From positions 1 to 5,881 of the forward strand of contig CAJJPW010000138.1 of assembly GCA_905193725.1 (NCBI GenBank): a DNA stretch of 5,881 nucleotides, read 5' to 3'. Under the pieces are notes generated by a model, which was not told the DNA's origin, searched no databases, and saw only the letters and a program-made list of their open reading frames with translations. The stretch is from an uncultured Eubacteriales bacterium (GTDB taxonomy: Bacteria; Bacillota; Clostridia; Christensenellales; Christensenellaceae). Below are positions 4,949 to 5,881 of this stretch, in pieces. The position numbers and the translations under genes are program-made. Numbering within the stretch: position 1 is the stretch's first letter; each line of letters starts with the position of its first letter.

Positions 4949-5805
4949 CAGTGTTCCTCCACTTCCCGCAGCATCTCCTCCAGAAAAGCCGGCAGGTAGA
5001 ATGCTCCGATATGCAGTTTGGTGGTGTAGTACCGGGTCCGCATATTCAAAGCCTTCCAGGCAGCGGCATCCAGGTCGTCGATGGGGTGGTATTTTTTGCT
5101 GGCAAAGCCGAACAGCCAGTAGCCCGCCGCAAAGGTGGGGATGTGGGCCTGATACACCCGGCTGATGGGGAAGGTGGAAGCAATGCGCTTGTGGCTGCGC
5201 TGCATGGCGTTGGCATCCTCGGCGTAGAAGGGGCTGCCCTGCTGGTTGACCATGATGCCGTCCTCACGCAGAGCATTATAGCAGCTTCCGTAAAATTCGC
5301 GGGTGAAAAGCCCCTCCGACGGGCCGAACGGGTCGGAGGAATCCACAATGATAAGGTCATATTCATCCTCACACTTGCGGATGAACTTGAGTGCGTTTTC
5401 GTAATAGATATGCACGCGGCGGTCATCCATACGGCAGGCGTTGCCGGGCAGGTAGGCGCGGCAAGCTTCAATAACCTGGGGGTCCATTTCCACCAGGTCA
5501 ATGCGCTCCACACGGTCATAGCGGGTCAGTTCCCGCACAACGCCGCCATCGCCCGCGCCGATGACGAGGATGTCCTTTGCGCTTCTGTGCACCGACATCG
5601 GCACATGGGTGATCATTTCATCGTAAATGAACTCATCGCGCTCCGTCAGCATGACATTGCCGTCCAGCGTAAGCACCCGGCCAAATTCCGGCGTTTCAAA
5701 AATATCAATGCGCTGGTAGTCGCTCTGTTTGGAATAGAGCTGGCGGTTGACCCGGATGCTGTGCTTTACATCGGGGGTATGAAATTCCGAAAACCACATT
5801 TCCAT
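4948..5805 (-). CDS. speE: Spermidine synthase (aminopropyltransferase)
   Basis: By family, the enzyme transfers an aminopropyl group from decarboxylated S-adenosylmethionine to putrescine, giving spermidine and methylthioadenosine. The translation from 5805 has 285 residues, a normal length, and begins MEMWFSEFHTPDVKHSI. KQSDYQRIDIFET (26-38) is the N-terminal dcSAM/putrescine motif. DGNVMLTERDEFIYDEMI (48-65), IGAGDGG (82-88), LVEMDP (104-109) and DSSDP (155-159, catalytic Asp155 and Asp158) complete the active site, and GYWLFGFASK (228-237) is a typical C-terminal block. The start is fixed by a perfect AAGGAGGT 8 nt upstream. An in-frame ATG at 5871 lacks one and adds non-homologous residues. 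It is the first polyamine gene visible, but its promoter is not identified and the operon may begin further right. No speD (SAM decarboxylase) is in the window. Confidence 0.95.
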   Translation of the reverse strand: MEMWFSEFHTPDVKHSIRVNRQLYSKQSDYQRIDIFETPEFGRVLTLDGNVMLTERDEFIYDEMITHVPMSVHRSAKDILVIGAGDGGVVRELTRYDRVERIDLVEMDPQVIEACRAYLPGNACRMDDRRVHIYYENALKFIRKCEDEYDLIIVDSSDPFGPSEGLFTREFYGSCYNALREDGIMVNQQGSPFYAEDANAMQRSHKRIASTFPISRVYQAHIPTFAAGYWLFGFASKKYHPIDDLDAAAWKALNMRTRYYTTKLHIGAFYLPAFLEEMLREVEEH

Positions 5806-5810
5806 TGTAC

Positions 5811-5820
5811 AAACCTCCTT
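5811..5820 (-). promoter_or_regulatory. Ribosome binding site deciding the speE start
   Basis: On the minus strand AAGGAGGTTT (5820-5811) is a full match to the anti-16S consensus, with 8 nt between its GGAGG core and the ATG at 5805. The remaining 60 bases to the window edge show no convincing -35/-10 pair and no recognisable gene end. Confidence 0.8.
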
Positions 5821-5881
5821 CTTAATGTGTATCTGAAAACAAAGAAAATGACGGATATTTCGCAAACACAAGCAGGATTTA

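Noticed and set aside
3197..4999. A 600-codon open frame on the plus strand.
   Set aside because: It is antisense to the dehydrogenase and speB, has no ribosome binding site, and reads as low-complexity Val/Gly/Ala-rich protein. Such long antisense frames are expected opposite GC-rich genes.
5806..5871. N-terminal extension of SpeE to the ATG at 5871.
   Set aside because: The full-consensus ribosome binding site lies inside this extension, 8 nt before the ATG at 5805, and the extra residues do not resemble SpeE.
5821..5881. Possible promoter just upstream of speE.
   Set aside because: No pair of hexamers with acceptable spacing is seen, and the operon may start further upstream.

Overview
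The window looks like chromosome from an anaerobic, gut-type Firmicute (class Clostridia). The reasons are strong AAGGAGG-type ribosome binding sites, sigma-A-like promoters, and a compact polyamine operon of the kind seen in Oscillospiraceae/Faecalibacterium-like bacteria. The genus is inference. A marked base-composition shift inside one gene means either that the locus is mosaic or that the contig joins two sources.

Left part (1-1465). A gene entering from the left edge (minus strand, 5' end at 529) encodes an alpha-oxoamine synthase of the AONS/KBL/serine palmitoyltransferase family. Its promoter is easy to read, and a palindromic operator sits over the expected transcription start. Facing away from it, a plus-strand promoter (735-764) drives a transcript that begins with a 21-codon leader ORF. 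The leader is followed by mutually exclusive hairpins, a terminator-like stem, and a long-range helix that would cover the ribosome binding site of a second tiny ORF. This has the layout of an attenuation or leader-peptide switch, but no recognisable resistance or biosynthetic gene follows it. Instead there is an unrecognised 86-residue helical protein (1205-1465).

Middle (1466-1640). The convergent gap is filled end to end by four abutting inverted repeats. The last of these, read on the minus strand, is a clear intrinsic terminator for the polyamine operon.

Right part (1641-5805, all minus strand, transcribed right to left). The order is speE (spermidine synthase), speB (agmatinase), carboxynorspermidine/carboxyspermidine dehydrogenase, then nspC (the matching decarboxylase). 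speE/speB overlap as TGATG and dehydrogenase/nspC as TAATG, so each pair is probably translationally coupled. SpeB makes putrescine from agmatine. The dehydrogenase and NspC can turn putrescine plus aspartate semialdehyde into spermidine. SpeE offers a second, decarboxy-SAM-dependent route to the same product, so the operon appears to encode both known bacterial spermidine routes.

The most noteworthy points are the orphan leader-peptide switch, the tiled palindromes after nspC, the operator in front of the SPT-like gene, and the abrupt GC change in the dehydrogenase gene near 3420-3480.
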